Source: Vibrio hannami (GTDB lineage: Bacteria; Pseudomonadota; Gammaproteobacteria; Enterobacterales; Vibrionaceae). Taken from it: a DNA stretch of 64,000 nucleotides. The notes beneath the pieces are model-generated. The model worked only from the letters and a program-made list of their open reading frames with translations, was not told the origin of the DNA and ran no database searches. The position numbers and the translations under genes are program-made. Numbering within the stretch: the first letter of the stretch is position 1; each line of letters begins with the position of its first letter. Shown piece by piece: positions 28,038 to 36,727 of the stretch. The stretch covers positions 62,001 through 126,000 of the forward strand of contig NZ_JARQZP010000007.1 in assembly GCF_029589055.1 (NCBI RefSeq). The letters run 5' to 3'.

Positions 28038-28209
28038 AAAGTCTGTCATAGTAGACTTTTAAGTGTTTTAGATAGTGATTTTTTATAAAAGTCCATCATA
28101 GTTAACTTTTAATATGTAACGGATAGGATTAACCTTAAAAGTCTACCATAGTCATCTTTTATGCTTTAGTCTGAACTATATCATTAAAAGTCTAGTTTAG
28201 GGTACTTTA
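28038..28209. promoter_or_regulatory. Four operator repeats at ~50-bp spacing upstream of hipB
   Basis: Consensus AAAGTCTnnCATAGTnnACTTTT at 28038, 28088, 28138 and 28187 (steps 50, 50, 49). The first is a good dyad (AAAGTCT...AGACTTT). The arrangement fits a multi-site HipB operator covering the whole promoter. Confidence 0.75.
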
Positions 28210-28267
28210 TGTCTTGTGCGAGTAATAGATAACTCAAAGCCATACCTTATGAGACTGTATCTAAAGT

Positions 28268-28334
28268 TGTCTCAAAAGTATTGACTTTTAGTTTTGATAC
28301 ATGCAATCCTGTAAGTGTTAAGAGGTTTTGAGAC
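28268..28334. promoter_or_regulatory. Inverted repeat upstream of the serine recombinase
   Basis: TGTCTCAAAA (28268-28277) and TTTTGAGACA (28325-28334) flank the probable promoter. The position, just before a resolvase-type gene, fits a res/crossover site or an autoregulatory site. Confidence 0.5.
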
Positions 28335-28349
28335 AGTAAAGAGGTAGGT

Positions 28350-28892
28350 ATGGCACACGTTGGATATATCCGAGTGAGTACAGCAGAGCAGTCCACCAGC
28401 AGACAATTAGCTGATGTGCAGTTAGATAAGGTGTTCGAGGAAAAGGTATCAGCCAAGACAGTAGACAGACCACAGCTACAAGCATGCTTGGATTATGTCA
28501 GGGATGGTGATGTGCTGCACGTGCATAGCCTTGATAGGATTTGCCGAAGTGGTGCCGGTGATGCTGTGGCGCTGGTGGAGCAGATGAACGAGAAAGGCGT
28601 GTCCGTTCAGTTTCATAAGGAAGGTATGCGGTTCGATGGTTCCATGAGTGCAGCACAAAAAGGTGTGCTTGGGATACTGGCAGCAGTGGCACAGATGGAA
28701 CGTGAACTGATTAAAGAACGTCAGGCTGAGGGCATAGCGGCAGCCAAGGCAGCAGGTAAGCATATCGGTAGACCAAAGGCTCAAGTCACGAAAGAAGATA
28801 TTCAGAGGCTATTGGATACTGGTGTATCAAAAGCACAGGCAGCAAAGGAATTGGGTATTGGTAGAGCCACGCTGTATAGGTTACTCAATTGA
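28350..28892 (+). CDS. Serine recombinase, resolvase/invertase family
   Basis: The 180-residue protein has a catalytic N-terminus GYIRVSTAEQSTSRQL with the nucleophilic Ser near residue 10, the arginine motif LDRICRSG, and an E-helix region ending in GKHIGRPK. A C-terminal HTH (SKAQAAKELGIGRATLYRLL) binds DNA. It is a small Pin/Tn3-resolvase-type enzyme. No cognate transposase is present, so it could be a remnant of a transposon or an island-borne invertase. Confidence 0.9.
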   Translation: MAHVGYIRVSTAEQSTSRQLADVQLDKVFEEKVSAKTVDRPQLQACLDYVRDGDVLHVHSLDRICRSGAGDAVALVEQMNEKGVSVQFHKEGMRFDGSMSAAQKGVLGILAAVAQMERELIKERQAEGIAAAKAAGKHIGRPKAQVTKEDIQRLLDTGVSKAQAAKELGIGRATLYRLLN

Positions 28893-28967
28893 GTGAACAG
28901 ACTTTCGCTAATCTGTTTGGAAGTATATAAAATAGTATGCATTCTCTTCCTATGGAGTTGCTGGTGT

Positions 28968-29834
28968 ATGTTTAAGAGTTTACTTCTGAGCCTATTGCTG
29001 AAACATGCCTTAAAAAAGCATGAATTAAAACAAGAATTACCTATCAAAAAGGGAACGGATGCCTACATTGTTTACGTTACTGTTAACAATACAGAATACC
29101 TTGCTAAAGCAGTTGCCCGAAACTCAAAGCTATATGTCTATAACAAAAATGATAATGATGAAGAGTGGCAGGATACAGGGCATTGGGTTTATCTTGCAGA
29201 TATAGAGCAAATGGAAATCCATCACTTCTATGGCGTAGAGCGATATTGCTATAAGAACAAAAAAGATTTCATTAGGCATACTGTCACAAGGAGGGCATCT
29301 AGAGATGCTTTGCTTAAGTCTCAGGTTATGTGTTGGTTAGCCAGTCGCCGTAAAGTAAAACTACCTACTAGATTGGACGTATTAACTGCTATGAATGAAG
29401 ATATACCGGATACCCCTGTGCAGCGGGTGACTCCCTCGGAAGTGTTCAAAAAGATTTATGGGTACAAGTGGTATCTGCAAGCCCACGAAAAAGCATTAAC
29501 GTACAAGGTCGAACAAATCTTCCAGTCATTCTGTGATTCTGGAGAGATGGATAAAGTACCTGATTCAAATATATATTATACAGTGAACGGTAAAGCCCTA
29601 GTTACCTTAGAGCACTTAAGTGAAGAGAAGGCTAGAAATGATAGAGCCGAGAGTTATTCAAAGTGGATGATGTGCTTAACTTTGGTACTGGTTATAACAG
29701 GCTTATTTCAAGCAGGGCTTATAAAGACGACTTACTTTTCTGATATCGATTGGTTAATGGAGTTGTTACACGATTATATAGAACTTTCAAAGGAGTGGAT
29801 TAGAACTGTGGAGTGCTATGCTGTGGCACTTTAG
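28968..29834 (+). CDS. Hypothetical protein with C-terminal membrane helix
   Basis: The 288-residue protein begins MFKSLLLSLLLKHALKKHEL. It has a mixed alpha/beta body with basic residues and one transmembrane helix near residue 245 (WMMCLTLVLVITGLFQAG), then an amphipathic tail. I do not recognise the family. The start at 28968 avoids a doubtful extension that runs directly from the recombinase stop. It follows the recombinase by 75 bp and may be co-transcribed. Confidence 0.55.
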   Translation: MFKSLLLSLLLKHALKKHELKQELPIKKGTDAYIVYVTVNNTEYLAKAVARNSKLYVYNKNDNDEEWQDTGHWVYLADIEQMEIHHFYGVERYCYKNKKDFIRHTVTRRASRDALLKSQVMCWLASRRKVKLPTRLDVLTAMNEDIPDTPVQRVTPSEVFKKIYGYKWYLQAHEKALTYKVEQIFQSFCDSGEMDKVPDSNIYYTVNGKALVTLEHLSEEKARNDRAESYSKWMMCLTLVLVITGLFQAGLIKTTYFSDIDWLMELLHDYIELSKEWIRTVECYAVAL

Positions 29835-30122
29835 TGTGGCACTTCGTAGATAAAAGAAAACGGCGTACTTTCGAAGTGCGCTAAGGCATTGAAAATACAC
29901 CGTTTACTCATGCAATGGGCTGGCGGGAGTTGAAATGGTTTCTCACTTTTCATAAATTCAGTAACTTATAACGATGTTACCAATTTGGTGTTGCATCAAA
30001 TGTTACATCAATTTCCTGCTTAAAAAGGAACTGAACCCGCGTCCATGTATTCCTAAATCATTTAAAAATACTAGCTTGTTATAGCAATTCAATCTAAATA
30101 AATAGGGCTGATACTGAGCATT
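29835..30122. other. Island left-end intergenic region
   Basis: No gene. Holds GCACTTCG...CGAAGTGC (about 29849-29878), the att-like fragments, and arm-type repeats GTTACCAATTTGG and ATGTTACATC. Confidence 0.5.
29919..29934. repeat. Left att-like site of the ssrA island
   Basis: GCTGGCGGGAGTTGAA, identical to 57114-57129 inside ssrA. A second fragment of the ssrA end, TGAACCCGCGTCC, lies at 30032-30044, so the ssrA 3' sequence is present here in two overlapping pieces about 100 bp apart. Between them are repeats similar to the region beside the integrase (CCAATTTG, TGTTAC). Confidence 0.75.
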
Positions 30123-30584
30123 TTACCCATCCTCACCATCCATTAATAGCGATTTTAACGCATCGGGAGAAGAAGGGAGTAGTCCGACTTTTAAGCCAAA
30201 TGGTTTGAATACCTTGTTGAGAATCTCTGTATTGTAGCTGCCCCGATCATTCTCTATATCTGAGAGTGTTTTTCTTGAAACACCGACGAGTTTTGCGAAC
30301 ACATCCTGTTTGAGTCCCAGTATATTAATACGTAAATATTTCAACGCTTGACCTTGCGTAAGTTTACCAAGCAAGAGTTGCTTGATGGTTTTGCTTGCCT
30401 CGGTTTTGCGTTCTGATGGACGAGTGGAGGGGGCGATTTTTGAGACTCTCTGATTTATTGAAGTTTTGGGCGATGTATTAACGACATATCTCTCTGATAT
30501 CTCGTGAGGTGCATCTCGATTGGCCCTTAAACGAGCTATGACTTCTTCTACAGACTCTCTTTTTTCTGGAGCACTTTTATTCAT
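30123..30584 (-). CDS. Orphan HipB-like antitoxin
   Basis: This 153-residue paralogue of the antitoxin at 23892 shares the HTH core VSRKTLSDIENDRG and the segment FKPFGLKVGL. Its N-terminal arm is again polar. No hipA partner is present. The bases before its ATG still read as ...LL-stop with a TGA overlapping the ATG, as in the intact module. This suggests that hipA was deleted while the promoter, operators and antitoxin were kept. It could neutralise or cross-regulate the hipBA at 23892-25738. Confidence 0.8.
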   Translation of the reverse strand: MNKSAPEKRESVEEVIARLRANRDAPHEISERYVVNTSPKTSINQRVSKIAPSTRPSERKTEASKTIKQLLLGKLTQGQALKYLRINILGLKQDVFAKLVGVSRKTLSDIENDRGSYNTEILNKVFKPFGLKVGLLPSSPDALKSLLMDGEDG

Positions 30585-30634
30585 AGCAGCCTCGCTTCAT
30601 CAGATCCTCTAAAGCTTATGAATTAGTTATTAAT

Positions 30635-30697
30635 GTTATGAGTAAAAAATTACTCATAACATTGATTCTTAGATGTTAATGAGTATTTTCTTACTCA
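30635..30697. promoter_or_regulatory. Two HipB-type operators upstream of the orphan hipB
   Basis: GTTATGAGTA-N6-TACTCATAAC (30635-30660, perfect 10-bp arms) and ATGAGTA-N6-TACTCA (30679-30697). Motif and ~42-bp spacing equal those at 25757-25820. Confidence 0.75.
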
Positions 30698-30698
30698 C

Positions 30699-32030
30699 TT
30701 AGCTTTTATCTAGATCTCTGAGGTGATCAAGTAAGTATTCTGTGTAGTAAAGCGGCATCACGATGTGCTCCTTCTCTGTTGCTGGAGAGCCTTGAGTACC
30801 TGTAAGTTTGATTGTCTTGTGGGGGTTGCACTTCTCGATGTAGGATTGCAATGATTTCGCACGGGTTCGCTTACCACTCTTTACTTCTACAGGCACAATT
30901 CGACCTAGGTCATCAGCGATAATGAACTCTATCTCTGCTCTTGCGTCTCCCCAAGAGAAACTTGGTTCAATACCTAGCGCAGCGATTTCCTGTTGAACAT
31001 AGTTTTCGGCGACATATCCCTTGTATTCATAGCCTTGCTGTTTGATTTCACGGTAACCAGTGCCGAGCATATGGTTCAATAGCCCGACATCAAAGAGAAA
31101 CAGTTTAACCGTATTTTCCTTCTGATAAGCAGCTAAAGGAGAACGAGGCTGTCCTTCAATAGGATGATTTTTTAAAGCAAGCCGACACTTGTGAAGCCAT
31201 GTGATCGCACTTTCATACTCAGCATAGCGAGACTTGCGTTCGTGAACTCCCTTGAATTTAAACCGTTTAACGGAGTCGTCGAATACCGAAGATAGTTGAG
31301 CGGGAATGCTTCGAAATACTGATTCGATTAGCTGTGCATCCACTTTTCCAGAGTACTTTCCGAAATCACGCATGTAGCCCTCAATTAAGTTCCTATGGAC
31401 TTCAGACACGGCTTCAATGCGTTCAATAATACTGAGTTCTGAGTTTTCGAACCATGAGTTTACGGCTTCAGGCATGCCGCCAACAAAATAATAGTCGGTC
31501 AGTAGTTCGATTAATTTTGTATGAGCTGCTGGAGAATTCAGCTTTTGGTCAAATGCTTTTTGCAGTGCTTTTTCTCCAGATGCCCACAAGAATTCCCTGA
31601 AAGTCAGTGGCCTTAAATTGTGTTGCTCAACTTTTCCAACGGGAAAGGACGTGAGCAATCCGATATTTGAACCACTAGCAGCAACATAAGCTTTGGGAGC
31701 CTTTTCTGCAAAGTACTTAAGAGAGGTGACCGCTCTTGGACATTCACCAATTTCATCTAAAATAAGAAGATCTGTCGATGGTTCGAAGATTTCTCCTGTT
31801 AAGAGTTCAATGTTGGTGATGATGTCATCAGGGTTTAGAGAGCCTGAAAAGGCTTCCATTAACTCAGGGCTTTCTAGAAAATCGATTCTTAGGACATTTT
31901 CGAATGTACTTCCTAATAGTTCCTGCAATAGGAATGTTTTACCAGTTTGTCTAGCACCGTCAATCAGCAAAGGCTTCCTTGTCGGCTTGTCTTTCCAGGT
32001 GAGTAGGTTTTCAAGTAGTGTTCGTTTCAT
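30699..32030 (-). CDS. AAA+ ATPase with DUF4143 domain
   Basis: The 443-residue protein has Walker A DGARQTGKTFLL (residues ~24-35) and Walker B LLILDEIGEC, followed by a sensor region (AYVAASGSN). The C-terminal DUF4143 domain ends with a PD-(D/E)xK-like motif (ARAEIEFIIADDLGRIVPVEVKSGKR). Proteins of this kind are common in accessory regions; the biochemical role is unknown. A palindrome upstream (32135-32164) suggests regulated expression. Confidence 0.85.
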   Translation of the reverse strand: MKRTLLENLLTWKDKPTRKPLLIDGARQTGKTFLLQELLGSTFENVLRIDFLESPELMEAFSGSLNPDDIITNIELLTGEIFEPSTDLLILDEIGECPRAVTSLKYFAEKAPKAYVAASGSNIGLLTSFPVGKVEQHNLRPLTFREFLWASGEKALQKAFDQKLNSPAAHTKLIELLTDYYFVGGMPEAVNSWFENSELSIIERIEAVSEVHRNLIEGYMRDFGKYSGKVDAQLIESVFRSIPAQLSSVFDDSVKRFKFKGVHERKSRYAEYESAITWLHKCRLALKNHPIEGQPRSPLAAYQKENTVKLFLFDVGLLNHMLGTGYREIKQQGYEYKGYVAENYVQQEIAALGIEPSFSWGDARAEIEFIIADDLGRIVPVEVKSGKRTRAKSLQSYIEKCNPHKTIKLTGTQGSPATEKEHIVMPLYYTEYLLDHLRDLDKS

Positions 32031-32134
32031 CTAGCCACCTCAGTTAAAGTGCTTATCTGGTCGATTGTTTATTACATAAAAATGCGCAATAAAATGCAAG
32101 CGTTAACATTTAAATGCGCATAAAAATGTATTAA

Positions 32135-32164
32135 ATAACACTTTTATGCGCGTAAAAGTGTTAT
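32135..32164. promoter_or_regulatory. Palindrome upstream of the DUF4143 ATPase
   Basis: ATAACACTTTTA-N6-TAAAAGTGTTAT, perfect 12-bp arms, with related ATGCGCATAAAAATG repeats in the preceding 60 bp. A likely operator; the rest of 32031-32318 shows no gene. Confidence 0.6.
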
Positions 32165-32318
32165 GTGTGTATTTGTGCGAATGATAGTGTTGGGATTGTG
32201 AAGGGAGGTGATGAATCTATGCATCATTTCTGATTGGTTGCTTGGCAAGGTGATCAATTATCGCAGCGAGAAAGCCCTAACGGACTTTCAGATGCCGAAG
32301 TTTCTTGCTGTCTAGCTC

Positions 32319-33113
32319 TTATAGGTAATAAGCTTTATTAGTAAGTAATCCACTAGTTAATAAGCTGACAGAACCCTTGGGGTTAGAAATGAATGTGGTA
32401 CTACCGTCAGCGATCACTTTCTCTACAGCATCATGTTGATGCCCTGCAACCCAATACCTAGCTCTTGAGATCAACTCATTACTCAACCCTGCATGATAAT
32501 ACGGAGCATAATCGTTGCTGGCATTTTGCTCGAAAGCAAAAGCTTCTTTAGATGGAAGGTGGTGAGATATTGCTATATCAACTTTCTCTGGAAAGTTGTT
32601 AATGAATGCTTTGTGCTGCTCTTCAATCATTTGATGGCTGATGTACTTTGTATCATTCATCAGTTCTGAGTACGCATCAATCAGTGTAGACGAGTATGTG
32701 TGAATAGGAAACCAAAGAGTTCCCCCATAAATGCTATATCCATGTAAATCAATTGACTCATTATTCAAAAAGAACAGGTTTTCAGTTGTATCACTATGAG
32801 CCTTAAGCTTGGCTAGTACGGAACCCCTAGAATCTTTGAGAACGTCAGAGTTAGCACTAGATTTGCACCCAACGGACGTACTTCTATGGCGGTAGGATTT
32901 ACTCTTATTGCTATACCATTCATGGTTTCCTGCAATCATTATCACAGTCTTAAAGTGGCGGCAAAGTACATTCTTCACATACGCCATGCCTAAGAGGCCG
33001 TTCGCTGTGTCACCTGCAACGACTAAAGTGGCTTCGTTATCGAAGCTATACCAGAAATCACGGCGTATTCCGTGAATGTCGAGATGCAGATCGGAAACAA
33101 CGTAAAACTTCAA
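32319..33113 (-). CDS. Calcineurin-like metallophosphoesterase
   Basis: The 264-residue enzyme has the complete two-metal motif set: SDLHLDIH, VVAGDTANG, IAGNHEWY, ISHHLP and VAGHQHD. It should hydrolyse phosphomono- or diesters; the substrate cannot be told. It lies downstream of the zinc-hook ATPase on the same strand but 555 bp away with a perfect hairpin between them, so an SbcCD/Mre11-Rad50-like pairing is only a suggestion. A fragment of a related gene lies at 25818-25937. Confidence 0.85.
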   Translation of the reverse strand: MKFYVVSDLHLDIHGIRRDFWYSFDNEATLVVAGDTANGLLGMAYVKNVLCRHFKTVIMIAGNHEWYSNKSKSYRHRSTSVGCKSSANSDVLKDSRGSVLAKLKAHSDTTENLFFLNNESIDLHGYSIYGGTLWFPIHTYSSTLIDAYSELMNDTKYISHQMIEEQHKAFINNFPEKVDIAISHHLPSKEAFAFEQNASNDYAPYYHAGLSNELISRARYWVAGHQHDAVEKVIADGSTTFISNPKGSVSLLTSGLLTNKAYYL

Positions 33114-33266
33114 ACTATCATGACCTTAGAGTTGATTGACTTCTCCATGGTACAGGGTTTTTTTAGATTAGAGAAGTGAGCACATACGCTAAGTGCTTTA
33201 ACATCAGTAGCTTAAAGTGAAACCTCCATGGAAGACAATGATTGGACGCTTTGTTTGATTTTTCGG

Positions 33267-33309
33267 CACTAAGATTTAGACACTAACTTTTAGTGTCTAA
33301 ATCTTAGTG
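33267..33309. repeat. Perfect 20-bp stem hairpin
   Basis: Arms 33267-33286 and 33290-33309 are exactly complementary, with loop CTT. There is no T-run. The surrounding 33114-33668 has no convincing gene; a further hairpin CCCCGTGAT-GT-ATCACGGGG (33622-33641) probably ends the ATPase gene. Confidence 0.7.
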
Positions 33310-33621
33310 GTTTATAACTGTCTGAAATTAATCGTTTTTATTGTAAACAGTTAAGATTTTTTGCTGAGGAAACTTCTCAGAGGCTGGCGAGAGTGTAATT
33401 GTGCTACAGCCGTGAATAGCCACCGACTTTATAGACATGCTTCGGTTAGACTCGTTTACTTGGTTTTATACAATTCAACTTATCCGAAGTGCACGATTTT
33501 GATCACCAACTATAACTCGTTTGTGCCCCAAAGTCGTTTAAAGTGAGCACTCTATACGACTGAGGCAGTATGTGTTTGCCCTACTAAAAGTTATCCATTG
33601 CCCTAATCCTGTTAGCTGAAT

Positions 33622-33641
33622 CCCCGTGATGTATCACGGGG
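33622..33641 (-). terminator. Hairpin after the zinc-hook ATPase gene
   Basis: CCCCGTGAT, GT, ATCACGGGG, 28 nt beyond the stop at 33669. It lacks a clear T-run. Confidence 0.5.
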
Positions 33642-33668
33642 GATATTCAACCAAGCATTCGTCTATAG

Positions 33669-36434
33669 CTAAACTTGTTCTAAGATCTTGTTCAGCAACA
33701 GTAACTCCCTATTAGCTCGCTCAAGGCGGTCTCTGCAATTTTGAACAAGCTTCTGATCAGCATTATCTACAAACCCTTGATTTGCTAATTGACGGGTAGT
33801 TTGTTCCCTGATTCTTTCATGTTCTGCTTTTTCACTATTCAACTTCTCGACAGTTTGCTCTTGATTTAACTGAGCCTCTAATACCCATAACTTCTCATAG
33901 ATAGTCTGAACTTCTAAGCTAGTTGTTGCATGAGAAAAGTTATAGTTATACTCATCAAACGCGTGATGTTCTTGATTCTGACCACCCCAGTTTATTAGAT
34001 CGTTTTTCAGGTAGTTAAAGGTGCCGACATTACCGTTCAATGATTTCGCAAACTCGCGATAAGTTTCCTCTAAGCTGATTTCCAACCAATTGTCTTTTTT
34101 GAGTTGTCTGCTAGAAAATGTTGTCGTTATTTCGATTTGATTTCTAACACAATACTCATTGACCATAGTCTCAAACCAAATTCGTGAGTAGACCAGTGCT
34201 TGACGAATGTCGTATACCTCAAGTGCTTCTTTAACCTTTTGAGAGTAATTCACACCGAAGTTTTGTATAACTATCCCCTTTGGTGTCGATTTCAATATTT
34301 GACTTGAAAATGTGTCCGCATCAGTTGCTCTTTTATGTCTGTTCGAAATCTTCTCCCAGAACATTCTGTCATGCGTTGTAATTATTCTTTGAACTGTTTT
34401 TAGGTAAACATCATCACTAAACATATCTATAATATTTGACCTATGTTCAGTATCAATTGCATTGACTACATCATCGAAAACAATCACTGGATGACTGTTT
34501 TTCTTTGCTACAGATAAGAGTAAGGCAAGTCCTAACCCTCTGAGGTGTCCTTCACTTAACACACAAAACGCGTCATCTTCACTACCATCTTGCATCTTAA
34601 GAATAATTCTATATGTTCCGCCTTTTTGCTGAAATTTGACTTCCGACACTAGTTCATTCGGGTTGTCATGCTTATTGATTTGGTTGTAATAGCTCAGTGT
34701 TGATAGTTCTATTCCATTTATATTTGTAGACTCTATTCCTTGCTTGTACTCATTAAGTTTTGAAAATAATTTCTTGTAACTATCTTCAAGCTGCTTTGCA
34801 AAGTCGTTAAACTTCTCGTCAAGCACTATTTGAATCGCATGAATTTTACTTTGTTCAAAAAGACGAATTATTTCTTTTTGTGTTTCCAGTAATAGCTCAG
34901 ATTTCGCCTCAATATTTGTTTCAAAAACTGTAGCAGAATCGAGTTTTTTCTCGATGTCGTGAATTTTAGCGTTAAGAGACTCGAGGCGTTTAGCTTGATT
35001 TGCTACTCTCTTGTTTCTTGCTCTAATATCATCATTCAGTTTTTCAATTTCAGTTGAGAACCCGTATAGTGCCGATAACTGTTTTAAATACTCGGCTGGA
35101 TTAGATGTGTCTGACGATAAAACATTGTTGATAGCTGAAACCAAGCCTTTCGTTAGGGTATCTCGGTGTAGCTCTAGGCACGTTTGTATATAAGCGACGG
35201 AAACAGCTATTCGTTCTTTTAATTGGTGCTCTATCTTTTCGCAGGTTATGGATAATTGCTCTAAAAACGCTAGCTTTGGTAGCTCGTCTTCAACTACTTT
35301 TTGTGGATGTTTTCGAACCTCTTTAATAGGCGTTTCACAAGTTGGGCAGATTTCAATTTCGGACATATCACCGAAGTTTTTCATAGCCTTATACAAATCT
35401 TTGTAGTTAACTTTACTAGCGTTGTTTGCTAAGACTTTTCTTCTACTTGCTGACAAATCAATTAACCAAGTGATTGACTCGATATATTTAGCTAAGGAGT
35501 TTAGCTGAACTTCTTCACTAGTAACTTCAAATTTCTGAGTACTTAGCATTAGGTGTTTTTTCAACCTATCGAAGTAATTCTTCCTTGTTACTATATGAGC
35601 ATGTTCATATCTTTCTAATCCAAATAGTTCAGCTAAGAGCTGCTGCTCTTTTTGGATTTCGTCGTTCTTTGTTTTTCTCAAGCGCCTTTTTTCAGCGAGT
35701 TGTTGGGTCACATCTTCATAACTGTCTTGACCAGACGTTCTAAAAAACTCAGCCGCTTTGAATGAAGCTGGCTTAACCATTCCATTTACAATGTCGTCAA
35801 TTTCTTCAAGCTCAAACAATGTAGCCAGAACATCCGCTTGTCTGACGTTCGTATCCTTCGAACCCAATAGTGAGAATTCTTGTAGTCTGTTTCTATCAAT
35901 AAAGCAGCTATTCCAAAAGGGGGATTGGGAGACGGTTCCATTAACCAATTTGCAGTTAATGCTTGGTGCCCCACCATTCTTTATGTAGCTTTTTAATGGT
36001 GTATTTCTTCTACTCGCTTCTTTTACGTTATTAGTAAGGCTATATTCTATAGCTTCACATAATGATGTTTTGCCTCCACCGTTTGGTGCAAAAAAGACAT
36101 TAACACCCTTGCTAAATGGGATTAACGTCCCTTCATCATTGTCGTTAAGTGAAGAAAACCCTCTAAAGTTTTTGACTTGTATTGATTTCAAAGGTGTCAG
36201 GACTAAATTGGAGTCATCACGTGCTAAAGCCATATTTTGATCTACAATTCGCCTGTACCTTTCTACATTCTTTTTCACTCTTCTCTTTATCTTATCTATG
36301 TCACCAAGCTCCGAAAAAATCACTTTTGTCAGTTTCTTGTCTTTTTGATTTTTAATGAGGGACAATAGATATAGATAAGAGACATCATCATCTAGAATCT
36401 GACTTTTTAGAAAATTATTTAAATGATAACTCAT
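33669..36434 (-). CDS. SMC/Rad50-like AAA ATPase with zinc hook
   Basis: The 921-residue ABC-type ATPase has Walker A FFAPNGGGKTSLCEAIEYSL at residues ~114-133 and a first coiled coil. A zinc-hook-like CPTCETPIKEV (CxxC) near residue 365 is followed by a second coiled coil. The ABC signature LSEGHLRGLGLALLL and Walker B VIVFDDVVNAID follow. About 200 C-terminal residues are extra, including RALVYSRIWFETMVNEY and HHAFDEY, perhaps an effector. The architecture recalls Rad50/SbcC and RloC-like defence proteins. No partner gene is adjacent, so it may act alone. Function inferred only to the level of DNA- or RNA-targeting ATPase. Confidence 0.8.
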   Translation of the reverse strand: MSYHLNNFLKSQILDDDVSYLYLLSLIKNQKDKKLTKVIFSELGDIDKIKRRVKKNVERYRRIVDQNMALARDDSNLVLTPLKSIQVKNFRGFSSLNDNDEGTLIPFSKGVNVFFAPNGGGKTSLCEAIEYSLTNNVKEASRRNTPLKSYIKNGGAPSINCKLVNGTVSQSPFWNSCFIDRNRLQEFSLLGSKDTNVRQADVLATLFELEEIDDIVNGMVKPASFKAAEFFRTSGQDSYEDVTQQLAEKRRLRKTKNDEIQKEQQLLAELFGLERYEHAHIVTRKNYFDRLKKHLMLSTQKFEVTSEEVQLNSLAKYIESITWLIDLSASRRKVLANNASKVNYKDLYKAMKNFGDMSEIEICPTCETPIKEVRKHPQKVVEDELPKLAFLEQLSITCEKIEHQLKERIAVSVAYIQTCLELHRDTLTKGLVSAINNVLSSDTSNPAEYLKQLSALYGFSTEIEKLNDDIRARNKRVANQAKRLESLNAKIHDIEKKLDSATVFETNIEAKSELLLETQKEIIRLFEQSKIHAIQIVLDEKFNDFAKQLEDSYKKLFSKLNEYKQGIESTNINGIELSTLSYYNQINKHDNPNELVSEVKFQQKGGTYRIILKMQDGSEDDAFCVLSEGHLRGLGLALLLSVAKKNSHPVIVFDDVVNAIDTEHRSNIIDMFSDDVYLKTVQRIITTHDRMFWEKISNRHKRATDADTFSSQILKSTPKGIVIQNFGVNYSQKVKEALEVYDIRQALVYSRIWFETMVNEYCVRNQIEITTTFSSRQLKKDNWLEISLEETYREFAKSLNGNVGTFNYLKNDLINWGGQNQEHHAFDEYNYNFSHATTSLEVQTIYEKLWVLEAQLNQEQTVEKLNSEKAEHERIREQTTRQLANQGFVDNADQKLVQNCRDRLERANRELLLLNKILEQV

Positions 36435-36727
36435 GAAAGGTACACCTGTGCAACTGGTTGTAAAGGAATGCTACCATTTATAGTAACTGCATGTTACCCA
36501 AAGTTTTATTCTTAAACCGTTAGATTGATCTATGTAGTTGTCAGAGTGTTTTGAAAAAAGCGAACTTAATGAGATCTGCTTCTTTCCCCTTGATATGAAC
36601 AAATCGGAGTAGTTAACGGCTTTCCATATCTGTAGTTATCCATGAATGTCTAATTTAGGAAAGTCACTGACAAGCTTTTGTCCAAAAGTGAGTTGTGTGT
36701 GTGGTTTTTGGGAGTGCCAGCATCTGC
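36435..36727. other. Intergenic region; expected AbiEii toxin absent
   Basis: No ORF of useful length on either strand. In AbiE systems the nucleotidyltransferase toxin gene follows abiEi directly; nothing like it is readable here. Confidence 0.5.

Noticed and set aside
28350..29834. Complete Tn3-family transposon
   Set aside because: A resolvase-type gene is present, but no transposase and no matching terminal repeats could be found around it.
33361..33546. 61-residue plus-strand reading frame
   Set aside because: No ribosome binding site or family; random open frame in a gene-free gap.
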